In this document: positions 1 to 8,901 of the stretch, in pieces
How positions within the stretch are numbered: position 1 is the first letter of the stretch
How the letters are laid out: each line of letters begins with the position of its first letter
Source of the DNA: an uncultured Bacteroides sp.
GTDB lineage: Bacteria > Bacteroidota > Bacteroidia > Bacteroidales > Bacteroidaceae
Direction: 5' to 3'
DNA: 15,003 nucleotides
Assembly (NCBI GenBank): GCA_934716785.1
Contig: CAKUYM010000072.1
Location: forward strand, 1-15,003
The notes under the pieces: model-generated
Seen by the model: the letters and a program-made list of their open reading frames with translations, nothing else
Database searches by the model: none
Told to the model about the DNA's origin: nothing
Position numbers and translations under genes: made by a program

Positions 1-963
1 GGCAAGAACTTCCGCAACGAGGGTATGGACAAGACTCATAATCCCGAGTTCACTTGTATGGAACTCTATGTTCAGTACAAGGATTATAACTGGATGATGA
101 GCTTCACCGAAAAACTGCTGGAACGTATCTGTGTCGCTGTAAATGGCTGCACGGAGACCGTTGTGGACGGAAAGACACTCAGTTTCAAGGCTCCTTACCG
201 CCGTCTGCCTATCCTCGATGCCATCAAAGAAAAGACTGGATACGACTTGAACGGCAAGAGTGAAGAAGAAATTCGCCAGATCTGCAAGGAACTGAAGATG
301 GAAGAAATTGACGATACCATGGGTAAAGGCAAGTTGATTGACGAAATCTTCGGAGAATTCTGTGAAGGTACTTATATCCAGCCGACTTTCATCACCGATT
401 ATCCGGTGGAAATGTCTCCGCTTACTAAGATGCACCGTTCTAAACCGGGGCTAACAGAACGTTTCGAATTGATGGTAAACGGCAAGGAACTTGCCAATGC
501 CTACTCGGAATTGAACGACCCGATTGATCAGGAAGAACGTTTCAAAGAACAGATGCGTCTCGCCGACAAAGGTGATGACGAGGCGATGATTATAGACCAG
601 GATTTCCTGCGCGCTCTGCAATATGGCATGCCGCCCACATCGGGCATCGGTATCGGTATCGACCGGTTGGTGATGTTGATGACAGGCCAGACTACCATTC
701 AGGAGGTATTGTTCTTCCCGCAGATGCGTCCGGAAAAGGTTGTAAAGAAAGATGCAGCCGCCAAATATATGGAATTGGGTATTGCGGAAGACTGGGTTCC
801 GGTTATTCAGAAAGCAGGCTACAATACCGTAGAGGACATGAAAGATGTCAACCCGCAGAAACTGCATCAAGACATATGCGGCATCAACAAGAAATATAAA
901 TTAGAATTGGCCAATCCGTCCGTAAACGACGTGACCGAGTGGATAAACAAGCTCTCCAAATGA
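1..963 (+). CDS. lysS: Lysine--tRNA ligase, class II (5'-truncated by window edge)
   Basis: Attaches lysine to tRNA(Lys) in the cytoplasm, using ATP. The reading frame is open from base 1, so the N-terminal anticodon-binding OB-fold and class II motif 1 lie outside the window. About 320 C-terminal residues are present. Class II motif 2 is seen at once ([16 protein letters not shown], residues 3-18 of the fragment). Motif 3 ([15 protein letters not shown]) lies near fragment residue 213. After the catalytic core comes an extension of about 70 residues rich in Lys, Ala and Asn, which looks like a small helical (helix-hairpin-helix-like) domain; such tails occur on Bacteroidetes LysRS, but the fold here is inferred. 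The stop codon overlaps the gpsA start as ATGA (960-963), so translation of the two is probably coupled. Confidence 0.96.
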   Translation, partial: GKNFRNEGMDKTHNPEFTCMELYVQYKDYNWMMSFTEKLLERICVAVNGCTETVVDGKTLSFKAPYRRLPILDAIKEKTGYDLNGKSEEEIRQICKELKMEEIDDTMGKGKLIDEIFGEFCEGTYIQPTFITDYPVEMSPLTKMHRSKPGLTERFELMVNGKELANAYSELNDPIDQEERFKEQMRLADKGDDEAMIIDQDFLRALQYGMPPTSGIGIGIDRLVMLMTGQTTIQEVLFFPQMRPEKVVKKDAAAKYMELGIAEDWVPVIQKAGYNTVEDMKDVNPQKLHQDICGINKKYKLELANPSVNDVTEWINKLSK

Positions 964-1955
964 AATTACCCGGTAAGATAGCGATAATGGGTGGAGGAAG
1001 TTGGGCTACAGCCATTGCAAAGATGTGTTTAGCCCAAGAAGACTCTATAAATTGGTATATGCGGAGGGATGACCGCATTGCCGATTTTAAGAGACTGGGG
1101 CATAATCCGGCCTATCTGACAGGAGTGAAATTCGATACAAGGCGCATCATGTTCAGTTCCAATATCAACGATATTGTGAAAGATTCCGATACGCTGATTT
1201 TCGTCACTCCTTCTCCTTATCTGAAAGCCCACTTGAAAAAGCTGAAAACCAAGATAAAGGACAAGTTCATCATCACCGCTATCAAAGGAATCGTACCCGA
1301 TGACAACGTTATCGTATCAGAATACTTTACCAAGGAATATGGCGTACCACCTGAAAACATTGCTGTACTGGCAGGTCCTTGCCATGCAGAGGAAGTTGCT
1401 TTGGAGCGCCTATCCTACCTCACCATCGCCTGTCCGGACAAGGATAAAGCACATATCTTTGCACGCCGACTGAGAAACAGTTATATCAAGACATCCGTGA
1501 GTGACGACGTATCGGGCATCGAATACAGTTCGGTACTCAAAAACGTATATGCCATCGCTGCCGGCATTTGCAGCGGACTGAAATATGGAGATAACTTCCA
1601 GGCTGTGCTGATTTCCAATGCCATCCAAGAGATGAACCGTTTTCTGAATACAGTTCACCCGCTGAACAGAAACGTAGACGAGTCTGTTTATTTGGGTGAC
1701 TTGTTGGTGACGGGGTATTCCAACTTCAGCCGCAACCGGACATTCGGCACGATGATAGGTAAAGGATATTCCGTGAAGAGTGCGCAGATTGAGATGGAGA
1801 TGATTGCAGAAGGTTACTACGGTACGAAATGTATCAAGGAAATCAACAAGCATCATCATGTCAATATGCCGATACTGGACGCTGTATACAATATTCTATA
1901 CGAGCGTATCTCGCCTATGATTGAGATTAAACTACTAACTGACTCTTTTAGATAA
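960..1955 (+). CDS. gpsA: Glycerol-3-phosphate dehydrogenase [NAD(P)+]
   Basis: Reduces dihydroxyacetone phosphate to sn-glycerol 3-phosphate in the cytoplasm, the first step toward phospholipid backbones. The predicted 331 residues match the usual GpsA length. The N-terminal Rossmann motif is [11 protein letters not shown] (residues 11-21). Other family signatures are GPCHAEE near residue 139 (GPSFAxE-like in many homologues), the catalytic-lysine segment [12 protein letters not shown] near 193, and [18 protein letters not shown] near 247-264, which carries the conserved Gly-Asp and Ser-Arg-Asn. I chose the ATG at 960, which overlaps the lysS stop by 4 bases and starts directly before the Rossmann strand. 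A GTG at 939 in the same frame would add seven residues inside lysS and is less likely. pgi follows 18 bases after the stop. Confidence 0.96.
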   Translation: MKLPGKIAIMGGGSWATAIAKMCLAQEDSINWYMRRDDRIADFKRLGHNPAYLTGVKFDTRRIMFSSNINDIVKDSDTLIFVTPSPYLKAHLKKLKTKIKDKFIITAIKGIVPDDNVIVSEYFTKEYGVPPENIAVLAGPCHAEEVALERLSYLTIACPDKDKAHIFARRLRNSYIKTSVSDDVSGIEYSSVLKNVYAIAAGICSGLKYGDNFQAVLISNAIQEMNRFLNTVHPLNRNVDESVYLGDLLVTGYSNFSRNRTFGTMIGKGYSVKSAQIEMEMIAEGYYGTKCIKEINKHHHVNMPILDAVYNILYERISPMIEIKLLTDSFR

Positions 1956-1973
1956 CCTTTAAACAAGAAAGAT

Positions 1974-3311
1974 ATGATTAGCTTGAACATTGAAAAAACA
2001 TTTGGATTTATCTCCAAAGAAAAAGTTTTTGCCTACGAAGCTGAAGTAAAAGCCGCACAGGAAATGCTTGAAAAAGGAACAGGAAAAGGTAATGACTTCT
2101 TAGGTTGGCTGCACCTGCCCTCTTCCATCACAAAAGAACATCTGGCTGACTTGAATGCTACCGCAAAAGTGTTGAGAGACAATTGCGAAGTGGTGATCAT
2201 CGCCGGTATCGGCGGCAGCTATCTGGGTGCGCGTGCCGTAATTGAGGCTTTGTCCAACAGTTTTGCCTGGTTGCAGGAAAAGAAGAGTGCTCCTGTCATG
2301 ATTTATGCCGGACATAACATCAGCGAAGATTATCTGTATGAACTCACCGAATATCTGAAAGACAAGAAGTTCGGTGTCATCAATATTTCCAAATCGGGAA
2401 CGACCACCGAGACTGCGCTCGCTTTCCGTCTGCTGAAGAAACAATGCGAAGACCAACGCGGCAAAGAGACAGCCAAACAAGTAATCGTTGCCGTTACGGA
2501 TGCCAAGAAAGGCGCTGCACGTGTCACTGCCGACAAGGAAGGATACAAAACGTTCATCATCCCCGATAACGTAGGCGGACGCTTCTCCGTACTGACACCT
2601 GTTGGTTTGCTGCCGATTGCAGTTGCCGGATTCGATATCGAGCAACTGGTTGCCGGTGCTGCCGAGATGGAAAAGGCATGCGGTTCTGACGTTCCTTTCG
2701 CCGAAAATCCTGCCGCTATCTATGCCGCTACCCGTAATGAACTGTACAAAAGCGGAAAAAAAATCGAAATTCTCGTAAACTTCTGCCCGAAACTGCACTA
2801 CGTAAGCGAATGGTGGAAACAGTTGTACGGAGAATCCGAAGGTAAGGACAGCAAAGGTATCTTCCCTGCATCAGTAGACTTCTCTACCGACCTTCACTCT
2901 ATGGGGCAATGGATTCAGGAAGGCGAACGTACCATCTTCGAGACTGTAATTTCATTGGACAAGGTGAATCACAATCTAGTAGTTCCTTCTGATGAAGCCA
3001 ATCTGGACGGTTTGAACTTCTTGGCAGGAAAACATGTGGACGAAGTGAACAAGATGGCCGAATTAGGTACTCAGTTGGCTCACGTTGACGGTGGCGTACC
3101 CAATATGCGTGTCGTTCTTCCTTCATTGAGCGAATACAATATCGGCAGCCTGCTCTATTTCTTCGAGAAAGCTTGCGGCATCAGCGGCTATCTGTTAGGC
3201 GTGAATCCGTTCAACCAGCCGGGCGTAGAAGCATACAAGAAGAATATGTTTGCTTTGCTCAACAAGCCGGGCTACGAAGAAGAGTCCAAAGCCATTCGTG
3301 CCAAGCTATAA
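1974..3311 (+). CDS. pgi: Glucose-6-phosphate isomerase
   Basis: Interconverts glucose 6-phosphate and fructose 6-phosphate in glycolysis and in precursor supply for cell-surface sugars. The 445 residues fit the shorter bacterial PGI type. Signatures seen: [18 protein letters not shown] near residue 77; the sugar-phosphate-binding motif [15 protein letters not shown] near 139; [14 protein letters not shown] near 202; [10 protein letters not shown] near 308; and the C-terminal [17 protein letters not shown] near 413, which carries the conserved Gln and Lys. The ATG at 1974 is preceded by AAGAAAGAT, a plausible ribosome-binding region. It lies 18 bases after gpsA, so lysS-gpsA-pgi look like one transcript ended by the hairpin at 3361-3406. 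Confidence 0.97.
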   Translation: MISLNIEKTFGFISKEKVFAYEAEVKAAQEMLEKGTGKGNDFLGWLHLPSSITKEHLADLNATAKVLRDNCEVVIIAGIGGSYLGARAVIEALSNSFAWLQEKKSAPVMIYAGHNISEDYLYELTEYLKDKKFGVINISKSGTTTETALAFRLLKKQCEDQRGKETAKQVIVAVTDAKKGAARVTADKEGYKTFIIPDNVGGRFSVLTPVGLLPIAVAGFDIEQLVAGAAEMEKACGSDVPFAENPAAIYAATRNELYKSGKKIEILVNFCPKLHYVSEWWKQLYGESEGKDSKGIFPASVDFSTDLHSMGQWIQEGERTIFETVISLDKVNHNLVVPSDEANLDGLNFLAGKHVDEVNKMAELGTQLAHVDGGVPNMRVVLPSLSEYNIGSLLYFFEKACGISGYLLGVNPFNQPGVEAYKKNMFALLNKPGYEEESKAIRAKL

Positions 3312-3360
3312 TAGATTACCTGCATAGAAAAAAGAAAGGGGATTGAACTCTTACTCTATA

Positions 3361-3406
3361 AAAAATTACCCTCGCTACACTATAAACAGTAGCGAGGGTA
3401 ATTTTT
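3361..3406. terminator. Bidirectional Rho-independent terminator between pgi and the convergent lipoprotein gene
   Basis: A perfect 18-bp stem has arms at 3361-3378 and 3389-3406 and a 10-base loop. Its core TTACCCTCGCTAC pairs with GTAGCGAGGGTAA. An A run on the left and a T run on the right give a U tract for transcripts from either side. It therefore serves pgi on the + strand and the lipoprotein gene ending at 3450 on the minus strand. Confidence 0.95.
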
Positions 3407-3449
3407 TTATTTAGAAGTCATCCGGACACGGCTATTTCCCAACCGTCTT

Positions 3450-3959
3450 TCAGTCTTTTTCTTCATCTACTTTTGTTTTCAAGCCAATTTCTTCTTGTGC
3501 CCCTTCACATTCGGCTTTCGAAGAAAGATAGAATTCCAACTTTACATCTCCATTTTTATCTACATGCACAATGGTAGCCCGCACCATGATACGAGTGTGC
3601 GTCACGCCATCTTTAAAACGGAGTTGTCCATTCTCTTCATCCGTCAGATTTCCTTCCGTAGACACTTCCGCTTTCTCATAAATGAGTTTGGTAGCCAATG
3701 CCTCATCATTATCCTTCTGAAGCTTGAAAGTTTTCAGTTCAGCTCCATTCCCGTCCAAAAGTAAAAGAGCCTTAATCTCGTCTCCCTCTTTCAGCACCGG
3801 CAATTCATCCATTTTATTTGCATAGTTCTCTTCCTCTGCACCTTCCACAGTCGATTCTGCTTTCACATGCAGTTTCTCGATCTTAATCATAGGGCTTTCC
3901 CCGTTGTCAGAACAAGCGCCTAAAAACAAAGGTAGCAGCAACAACACTCTCTTTTTCAT
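3450..3959 (-). CDS. Small hypothetical lipoprotein
   Basis: Function not recognised. The predicted protein has 169 residues and starts with a lipoprotein signal peptide, MKKRVLLLLPLFLGAC, with lipobox LGAC and lipidated Cys16. The mature part (SDNGESP...) is highly charged, rich in Glu, Lys and Asp, and seems to hold alternating beta strands such as IKALLLLDGNGAELKTFKL and THTRIMVRATIVHVD. I see no enzyme motif. It ends in an acidic tail. An in-frame ATG at 4013 would add 18 residues, but a good Bacteroides promoter (3984-4014) would start transcription downstream of that ATG, and the signal peptide starts properly at 3959. It stands alone, convergent with pgi and divergent from the next + strand cluster. 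Export to the periplasm or outer membrane is likely. Confidence 0.85.
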   Translation of the reverse strand: MKKRVLLLLPLFLGACSDNGESPMIKIEKLHVKAESTVEGAEEENYANKMDELPVLKEGDEIKALLLLDGNGAELKTFKLQKDNDEALATKLIYEKAEVSTEGNLTDEENGQLRFKDGVTHTRIMVRATIVHVDKNGDVKLEFYLSSKAECEGAQEEIGLKTKVDEEKD

Positions 3960-3983
3960 GCTATCAATGAGTTTATAACGCTG

Positions 3984-4014
3984 CAAAAATACACATAATC
4001 TTCTAAACAGCAAA
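3984..4014 (-). promoter_or_regulatory. Bacteroides-type promoter for the minus-strand lipoprotein
   Basis: Read on the minus strand, TTTG (4014-4011) is followed after 19 bases by TATTTTTG (3991-3984), a full match to the Bacteroides TTTG/TAnnTTTG pattern. Transcription should start near 3977, just upstream of the ATG at 3959. This rules against the longer start at 4013. Confidence 0.7.
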
Positions 4015-4069
4015 TATTTGTATCGTTAATCACATTATTGCCTTATTTACAACTATCTTACCATTCTGC

Positions 4070-4099
4070 CTTGTCTCTCATTTTTTATCATTATCTTTG
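4070..4099 (+). promoter_or_regulatory. Bacteroides-type promoter for the lipoprotein-HAD-fkp cluster
   Basis: TATCTTTG (4092-4099) is a full match to the -7 element. CTTG at 4070-4073, with an 18-base spacer, is a weaker -33 element. Start of transcription would be near 4106, about 35 bases before the ATG at 4140. It is divergent from the promoter at 3984-4014, with about 55 bases between them. Confidence 0.6.
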
Positions 4100-4139
4100 C
4101 TTCGTGTATAGAAATCTCTTAACTTAAATAATAAATAAA

Positions 4140-4952
4140 ATGAAACGAAATCTTCTAATAGGATCTTGCAGATTCATGCTACTGTGTAGCTTGTCATTAT
4201 TAATGGTATTATCAATCAGCAGTTGCCAGCAAAGTAAACTCAAAGCCGTGGTTGCCATCGCCAACAAACAATGCCCGATAGAGGTGGAAGGAATCGGTAA
4301 GGTTACCAGCATCATTTACGATAAAGAAAATGTGGTGTATACGCTCAACATGAATGAGGATATCGTCGATATATCAGTATTAAAGGAAAACCCTGAAAGC
4401 ATGAAAGAAACTATCAAGGCTATGTTCTTGAATCCGGAAGCAGATGTCAAGGAACTGCTTAACCTGATAGCCGCATGCAATGCAGGGTTACAAATGAAGT
4501 TTGTAGGACAGGACTCCGGTGAAGAGGCCGTATGCAGGCTTGCTCCCGAAGATGTAAAAGAAGTGCTCAATGCAAACTCCACTCCTGAGCAAAGCAAACG
4601 TGCCCAACTTGAAACGCAACTGAAAATGGCAAACCTGCAATTTCCGATGCAGGCAAGTGATGAGGTTCTTATAGAAAAGGTGGAACTTGAAGACGAATCG
4701 GTTGTCTATATCTGTAAAGTAGATGAAGACGTCTGCTCTATCAGCCAAATAGAAGAAAGTGCGAAAGAGATAAAGAAAGAAGTTGTTGCCAGCCTGACTG
4801 AACAGGACGACACGGCAACCCAACTGTTCCTGCAAACGTGCATAGATAATGACAAAAACATAACTTACAGATATATCGGTTCGGAATCCGATGATTACTG
4901 CGACATAGTCATCACGCTGCCCGAACTGAAGAAAATGATAGTAAAGAAGTAA
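4140..4952 (+). CDS. Internally duplicated hypothetical lipoprotein
   Basis: Function not recognised. The predicted protein has 270 residues, a hydrophobic signal segment (about residues 11-28) and a lipobox ending SISSC (Cys29). The mature part consists of two related units of about 105 residues, roughly 38-143 and 160-267. They align at VVYTLNMNEDIVDIS against VVYICKVDEDVCSIS, and at LIAACNAGLQMKFVG against FLQTCIDNDKNITYR, and each unit ends with a similar xPEDVKEVL / LPELKKMI stretch. Each unit looks like a small alpha/beta domain. DTA at 224-226 fits the Bacteroides O-glycosylation pattern D-(S/T)-small/hydrophobic, but one match is weak evidence. It is probably anchored to a membrane facing the periplasm. 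It leads a cluster with the HAD gene (32 bases downstream) and fkp, so a cell-envelope role is possible but unproven. Confidence 0.88.
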   Translation: MKRNLLIGSCRFMLLCSLSLLMVLSISSCQQSKLKAVVAIANKQCPIEVEGIGKVTSIIYDKENVVYTLNMNEDIVDISVLKENPESMKETIKAMFLNPEADVKELLNLIAACNAGLQMKFVGQDSGEEAVCRLAPEDVKEVLNANSTPEQSKRAQLETQLKMANLQFPMQASDEVLIEKVELEDESVVYICKVDEDVCSISQIEESAKEIKKEVVASLTEQDDTATQLFLQTCIDNDKNITYRYIGSESDDYCDIVITLPELKKMIVKK

Positions 4953-4984
4953 GTATAAAAAGATCCTGCGACAACATATCAAGT

Positions 4985-5659
4985 ATGAAAAAGAAACTGA
5001 AAGCCGTCCTGTTCGACATGGACGGCGTACTTTTCAACTCTATGCCCTACCATTCCGAAGCATGGCATAAGGTAATGAAATCTCACGGGTTCACCCTCAG
5101 CCGCGAAGAAGCATATATGCACGAAGGGCGGACGGGAGCTGCCACTATCAATATCGTATTTCAACGTGAGCTGGGCAGAGAAGCCACTCAAGAAGAAATT
5201 GAAAGCATTTATCAGCAGAAAAGCGCCCTGTTCAACTCATATACAGAGGCCGAGCGTATGCCCGGTGCATGGGAGCTATTGCAAAAGATAAAGGGTGAAG
5301 GACTGGTTCCGATGGTGGTGACCGGTTCGGGACAACTTTCACTGCTCGAACGGCTGGAGCATAACTTCCCGGGCATGTTCAAAAGAGAGCTGATGGTTAC
5401 AGCTTTTGATGTGAAATACGGGAAACCGAATCCAGAACCTTATCTGATGGCTTTGAAAAAGGGTGGGTTGAAAGCCGATGAAGCCGTCGTCATAGAAAAC
5501 GCTCCGTTGGGAGTGGAAGCCGGACACCGGGCAGGTATCTTCACGATTGCCGTAAACACCGGTCCCTTGGACGGGCAAGTTTTGCTGGATGCAGGAGCCG
5601 ATTTACTGTTCCCATCCATGCAAGCACTTTGTGAAGCGTGGGACAACTTGAGTATATAG
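4985..5659 (+). CDS. HAD-superfamily hydrolase (beta-phosphoglucomutase-like phosphatase)
   Basis: A cytoplasmic phosphotransferase of 224 residues, the usual length for the beta-phosphoglucomutase/phosphatase branch of the HAD superfamily. All four HAD motifs are visible: motif I FDMDGVLFNS with nucleophile Asp11 and Asp13; a helical cap domain (about 18-90); motif II VVTGSG with Thr113; motif III GKPNPEPY with Lys147; and motif IV VIENAPLGVEAG with Glu171. The substrate cannot be read from the sequence. Asp13 and the cap suit either a phosphatase or a mutase acting on a small sugar phosphate. It sits 32 bases after the duplicated lipoprotein gene and 52 bases before fkp, which makes a sugar-phosphate substrate plausible. 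This is inference from context. Confidence 0.92.
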   Translation: MKKKLKAVLFDMDGVLFNSMPYHSEAWHKVMKSHGFTLSREEAYMHEGRTGAATINIVFQRELGREATQEEIESIYQQKSALFNSYTEAERMPGAWELLQKIKGEGLVPMVVTGSGQLSLLERLEHNFPGMFKRELMVTAFDVKYGKPNPEPYLMALKKGGLKADEAVVIENAPLGVEAGHRAGIFTIAVNTGPLDGQVLLDAGADLLFPSMQALCEAWDNLSI

Positions 5660-5711
5660 TCATCCGTTTTTCATTCATCAAAACATTTATCTTTAAAATA
5701 CAGATTCTGCC

Positions 5712-8564
5712 ATGCAAAAGTTATTATCCCTGCCCCCCAACCTGATCCATTGTTTTCATGAACTGGAGGAAGTAAATCATGCCGACTGGTTTTGTACGTC
5801 AGACCCTATCGGGAGCAAGTTAGGTTCGGGAGGCGGAACGACGTGGCTGCTACAAGCCTGCCATCAGGAATTCGCACCCCAAGAGAGTTTCAAAGACTGG
5901 ATAGGACGCGAAATGAGAATATTGCTTCTTGCAGGCGGTCAAAGTCGTCGCCTGCCAAGCTACGGACCTTCCGGTAAGATACTAACTCCCATTCCTATTT
6001 TCAGTTGGGAACGCGGACAGAAATTAGGGCAGAATCTGCTATCATTGCAACTTCCGCTATACGAACGAATCATGAAGCAGGCTCCCGCCAGGCTGAATAC
6101 CCTGATAGCCAGCGGAGATGTATATATCCGTTCGGAAAAACCGTTGCAGGATATTCCACATGCAGACGTAGTATGCTACGGTCTGTGGGTCAATCCGGCA
6201 TTGGCCACACACCACGGCGTATTCGTGTCCGACCGGAGAAGTCCGGAAATCCTCGACTTTATGTTGCAGAAGCCATCGCTTGAAGAATTGGAAAGTTTGT
6301 CAAGGAACCACCTGTTCTTAATGGACATCGGCATTTGGATTCTTAGCGACCGGGCTGTGGAAGTATTGATGAAGCGTTCATTGAAACAAGGAACGGACGA
6401 CATCCATTATTATGATTTATATTCGGATTACGGATTGGCTTTGGGAGCGCATCCCAAAATAGAAGATGAAGAAATCAACCGACTCTCCGTAGCCATACTG
6501 CCCTTACCCGGCGGAGAATTCTATCACTACGGCACAAGCCGCGAACTGATATCTTCGACGCTGTCGATACAAGAAAAGGTACGCGACCAGAGAAAAATCA
6601 TGCATCGGAAAGTGAAACCCAATCCGGCTATCTTTATTCAGAATTCTATTACCAAGATAGCCCTTTCTCCCAAGAATGCCAATCTATGGATTGAAAACAG
6701 CTATATAGGAGAAGGTTGGAAATTGGGTTCCCGCCAAATCATTACAGGAGTCCCGGAAAATCATTGGGATGTTTGCTTACCGGATAGTATCTGCGTAGAC
6801 ATCGTTCCTGTCGGTGAGCGCGACTTCATTGCCCGTCCGTATGGTCTGGACGACGTATTCAAAGGAGCATTGAAAGAAGCCACGACTACCTATCTCAATA
6901 TCCCGTTTCCACAATGGATGGAAGAAAGAGGTATTACGTGGGAGGAAATAAAAGGGCGCACGGATGACCTGCAAGCGGCTTCTGTCTTCCCCAGAGTATC
7001 TTCCATAGAAGAATTGGGAATATTAGTGCGCTGGATGATTTCAGAGCCGCAACTGGAAGAAGGGAAAAAACTTTGGTTGCAAGCAGAGAAAGTGTCCGCC
7101 GATGAGATTTCGGCAGGTGCCAACCTGAAACGGCTTTATGCACAGCGCAGCAACTTCCGCAGGGAGAATTGGAAAAGCCTGGCCGCCAATTACGAAAAAA
7201 GTGTATTCTACCAGCTCGACCTGCAAGATGCAGCCAATGAATTCACCCGTTTTAACTTAAACGCACCCGCCGTTCTGACAGAAGATGCCGCACCAATGGT
7301 TCGGATGCATAACCGGATGCTTCGCGCACGAATCATGAAGTTGCGCGAAGACAATGACTGGCACCAAGAAGAGCAGGCAGCCTTCCATTTACTTCGTGAC
7401 AGTCTGTTAGGTGCTATGTCAGAGCACAAGAATCACCCTGTGCTCAGCGTCTATTCAGACCAAATCGTATGGGGACGCAGCCCTGTACGGATTGATGTCG
7501 CCGGAGGATGGACAGACACTCCCCCCTACTCCCTTTATTCGGGCGGAAGTGTTGTCAACCTTGCCATCGAGTTGAATGGACAGCCACCCTTACAAGTATA
7601 CGTAAAACCTTGCAAAGAATATCACATCGTGCTCCGCTCCATTGATATGGGTGCAATGGAAATCATACGGAACTATGAAGAACTGCAGGACTATAAGAAA
7701 GTCGGTTCGCCGTTCTCCATACCTAAAGCAGCCCTCAGTCTGGCAGGATTCGCACCTGCATTCTCCGCCGAGCGCTATGCCTCATTGGAAGAACATTTGA
7801 AGGCATTCGGGTCGGGGCTTGAGATTACATTGTTGGCAGCCATCCCTGCAGGTTCCGGATTGGGCACCAGTTCTATCTTGGCATCCACCGTTCTCGGTGC
7901 AATCAATGACTTCTGCGGATTGGCGTGGGACAAAAATGACATTTGCAGTTATACCTTAGTATTGGAGCAACTGCTGACGACGGGCGGCGGTTGGCAAGAT
8001 CAGTATGGTGGCGTATTCTCTGGCGTCAAACTGCTGCAATCCGAAGCGGGCTTTGAACAGAATCCGTTAGTCCGCTGGCTGCCCGACCAGCTCTTTATTC
8101 ATCCTGATTATCGCGACTGCCACTTGTTATACTATACAGGAATCACCCGTACGGCGAAAGGCATTCTATCCGAAATTGTCAGCTCCATGTTCCTCAATTC
8201 GGGCATGCACCTCAGTTTATTGGCCGAAATGAAAGCACACGCCATGGATATGAGTGAAGCCATTCTACGCAGTAACTTTACGGGATTCGCCGGTCTGGTT
8301 GGTAAAACGTGGATGCAGAACCAAGCATTGGACCACGGAACGAATCCACCTGCAGTGGCAGCTATTATCGAGAAAATCAAAGACTATACATTAGGATACA
8401 AACTTCCCGGTGCCGGTGGTGGCGGCTACTTATATATGATAGCCAAAGACCCGCAGGCCGCAAGCCAAATCCGCCGGATACTGACAGAGCAAGCTCCCAA
8501 CCCGCGTGCACGCTTCGTAGAAATGACGCTCTCCGACAAAGGACTCCAAGTGTCAAGAAGTTGA
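5712..8564 (+). CDS. fkp: Bifunctional L-fucokinase / L-fucose-1-phosphate guanylyltransferase (Fkp)
   Basis: Phosphorylates L-fucose with ATP, then joins fucose 1-phosphate to GTP to give GDP-L-fucose. This is the salvage route Bacteroides uses to put host-derived fucose on capsules and glycoproteins. The 950 residues match Bacteroides Fkp in length and arrangement. The N-terminal guanylyltransferase part has LGSGGGTTWLL (38-47) and the nucleotide-binding loop LAGGQSRRLP...PSGKIL (73-91). A central linker region follows. The C-terminal GHMP kinase has WGRSPVRIDVAGGWTDTPP near 585-605, the phosphate-binding loop IPAGSGLGTSS near 711-721, and LPGAGGGGYL near 899-908. It is intact. A weak -7-like TATCTTTA (5688-5695) lacks a clear -33, so it is probably transcribed with the two genes before it. 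A hairpin terminator follows 4 bases after the stop. Confidence 0.98.
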   Translation: MQKLLSLPPNLIHCFHELEEVNHADWFCTSDPIGSKLGSGGGTTWLLQACHQEFAPQESFKDWIGREMRILLLAGGQSRRLPSYGPSGKILTPIPIFSWERGQKLGQNLLSLQLPLYERIMKQAPARLNTLIASGDVYIRSEKPLQDIPHADVVCYGLWVNPALATHHGVFVSDRRSPEILDFMLQKPSLEELESLSRNHLFLMDIGIWILSDRAVEVLMKRSLKQGTDDIHYYDLYSDYGLALGAHPKIEDEEINRLSVAILPLPGGEFYHYGTSRELISSTLSIQEKVRDQRKIMHRKVKPNPAIFIQNSITKIALSPKNANLWIENSYIGEGWKLGSRQIITGVPENHWDVCLPDSICVDIVPVGERDFIARPYGLDDVFKGALKEATTTYLNIPFPQWMEERGITWEEIKGRTDDLQAASVFPRVSSIEELGILVRWMISEPQLEEGKKLWLQAEKVSADEISAGANLKRLYAQRSNFRRENWKSLAANYEKSVFYQLDLQDAANEFTRFNLNAPAVLTEDAAPMVRMHNRMLRARIMKLREDNDWHQEEQAAFHLLRDSLLGAMSEHKNHPVLSVYSDQIVWGRSPVRIDVAGGWTDTPPYSLYSGGSVVNLAIELNGQPPLQVYVKPCKEYHIVLRSIDMGAMEIIRNYEELQDYKKVGSPFSIPKAALSLAGFAPAFSAERYASLEEHLKAFGSGLEITLLAAIPAGSGLGTSSILASTVLGAINDFCGLAWDKNDICSYTLVLEQLLTTGGGWQDQYGGVFSGVKLLQSEAGFEQNPLVRWLPDQLFIHPDYRDCHLLYYTGITRTAKGILSEIVSSMFLNSGMHLSLLAEMKAHAMDMSEAILRSNFTGFAGLVGKTWMQNQALDHGTNPPAVAAIIEKIKDYTLGYKLPGAGGGGYLYMIAKDPQAASQIRRILTEQAPNPRARFVEMTLSDKGLQVSRS

Positions 8565-8568
8565 AATA

Positions 8569-8606
8569 AAAACGAGGCTGAACTCTAATTGAGACAGCCT
8601 CGTTTT
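8569..8606 (+). terminator. Rho-independent terminator of fkp
   Basis: A 12-bp stem pairs AAAACGAGGCTG (8569-8580) with CAGCCTCGTTTT (8595-8606) across a 14-base loop. The T run is short and followed by GTATG. The position just after the fkp stop, and the A/T flanks, support a terminator usable from both sides. Confidence 0.85.
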
Positions 8607-8901
8607 GTATGATAGAGGATATCCGTGGGAAATGGGGGGATATCCTCTATTGGAAATGAATAGATGAAGAAGAGTACTTTCACAAGCACAGCTTTTCAAT
8701 CCATTCCCTAAGGGAATCTTCACAATTGAGTGAAGAAAAAGGGTATTTTACAAAAGCACGGACTTTCACAAGCCCGGACCTCTTAAGATTCTCACAGAGA
8801 GAGCACTCTATATAAACGATATATATAAAGGAAATGGGGAAAACTCTCTCATGAGAAATTGGGATATTTTGTTTTTTTTCAATAGCCTTTGTGCTCCATA
8901 T
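8607..8901. other. Intergenic region with hairpins and short direct repeats, between convergent fkp and ompA
   Basis: No gene is supported here. It holds a perfect 13-bp hairpin (8612-8624 with 8638-8650), a small hairpin ATTCCCT/AGGGAAT (8704-8718), another with arms CTTCAC and GTGAAG (8718-8735), and a 12-bp direct repeat ACTTTCACAAGC (8676-8687 and 8762-8773). Because fkp and ompA converge, this is 3' untranslated sequence for both. None of the hairpins has a strong U tract in the minus direction, so where the ompA transcript ends is unclear. Confidence 0.6.
8612..8650. repeat. Perfect 13-bp hairpin downstream of fkp and ompA
   Basis: ATAGAGGATATCC (8612-8624) pairs with GGATATCCTCTAT (8638-8650) across a 13-base, G-rich loop. 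There is no T run directly after it on either strand, so it may be an mRNA 3'-end stabiliser or a transcription barrier rather than a classical terminator. Confidence 0.7.

Noticed and set aside
939..959. GTG start for gpsA giving seven extra residues
   Set aside because: The ATG at 960 overlaps the lysS stop in the common coupled form and starts directly before the Rossmann motif.
451..2798. Long minus-strand open frames inside lysS, gpsA and pgi
   Set aside because: They mirror the codon structure of clear housekeeping genes on the + strand and show no protein motifs.
3960..4013. Longer start (ATG at 4013) for the minus-strand lipoprotein
   Set aside because: The promoter at 3984-4014 would begin transcription downstream of it, and the extra residues would spoil the signal peptide.
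5664..5700. Separate promoter for fkp (TATCTTTA at 5688-5695)
   Set aside because: The -7 box has one mismatch at its last base and there is no clear -33; co-transcription with the HAD gene is simpler.
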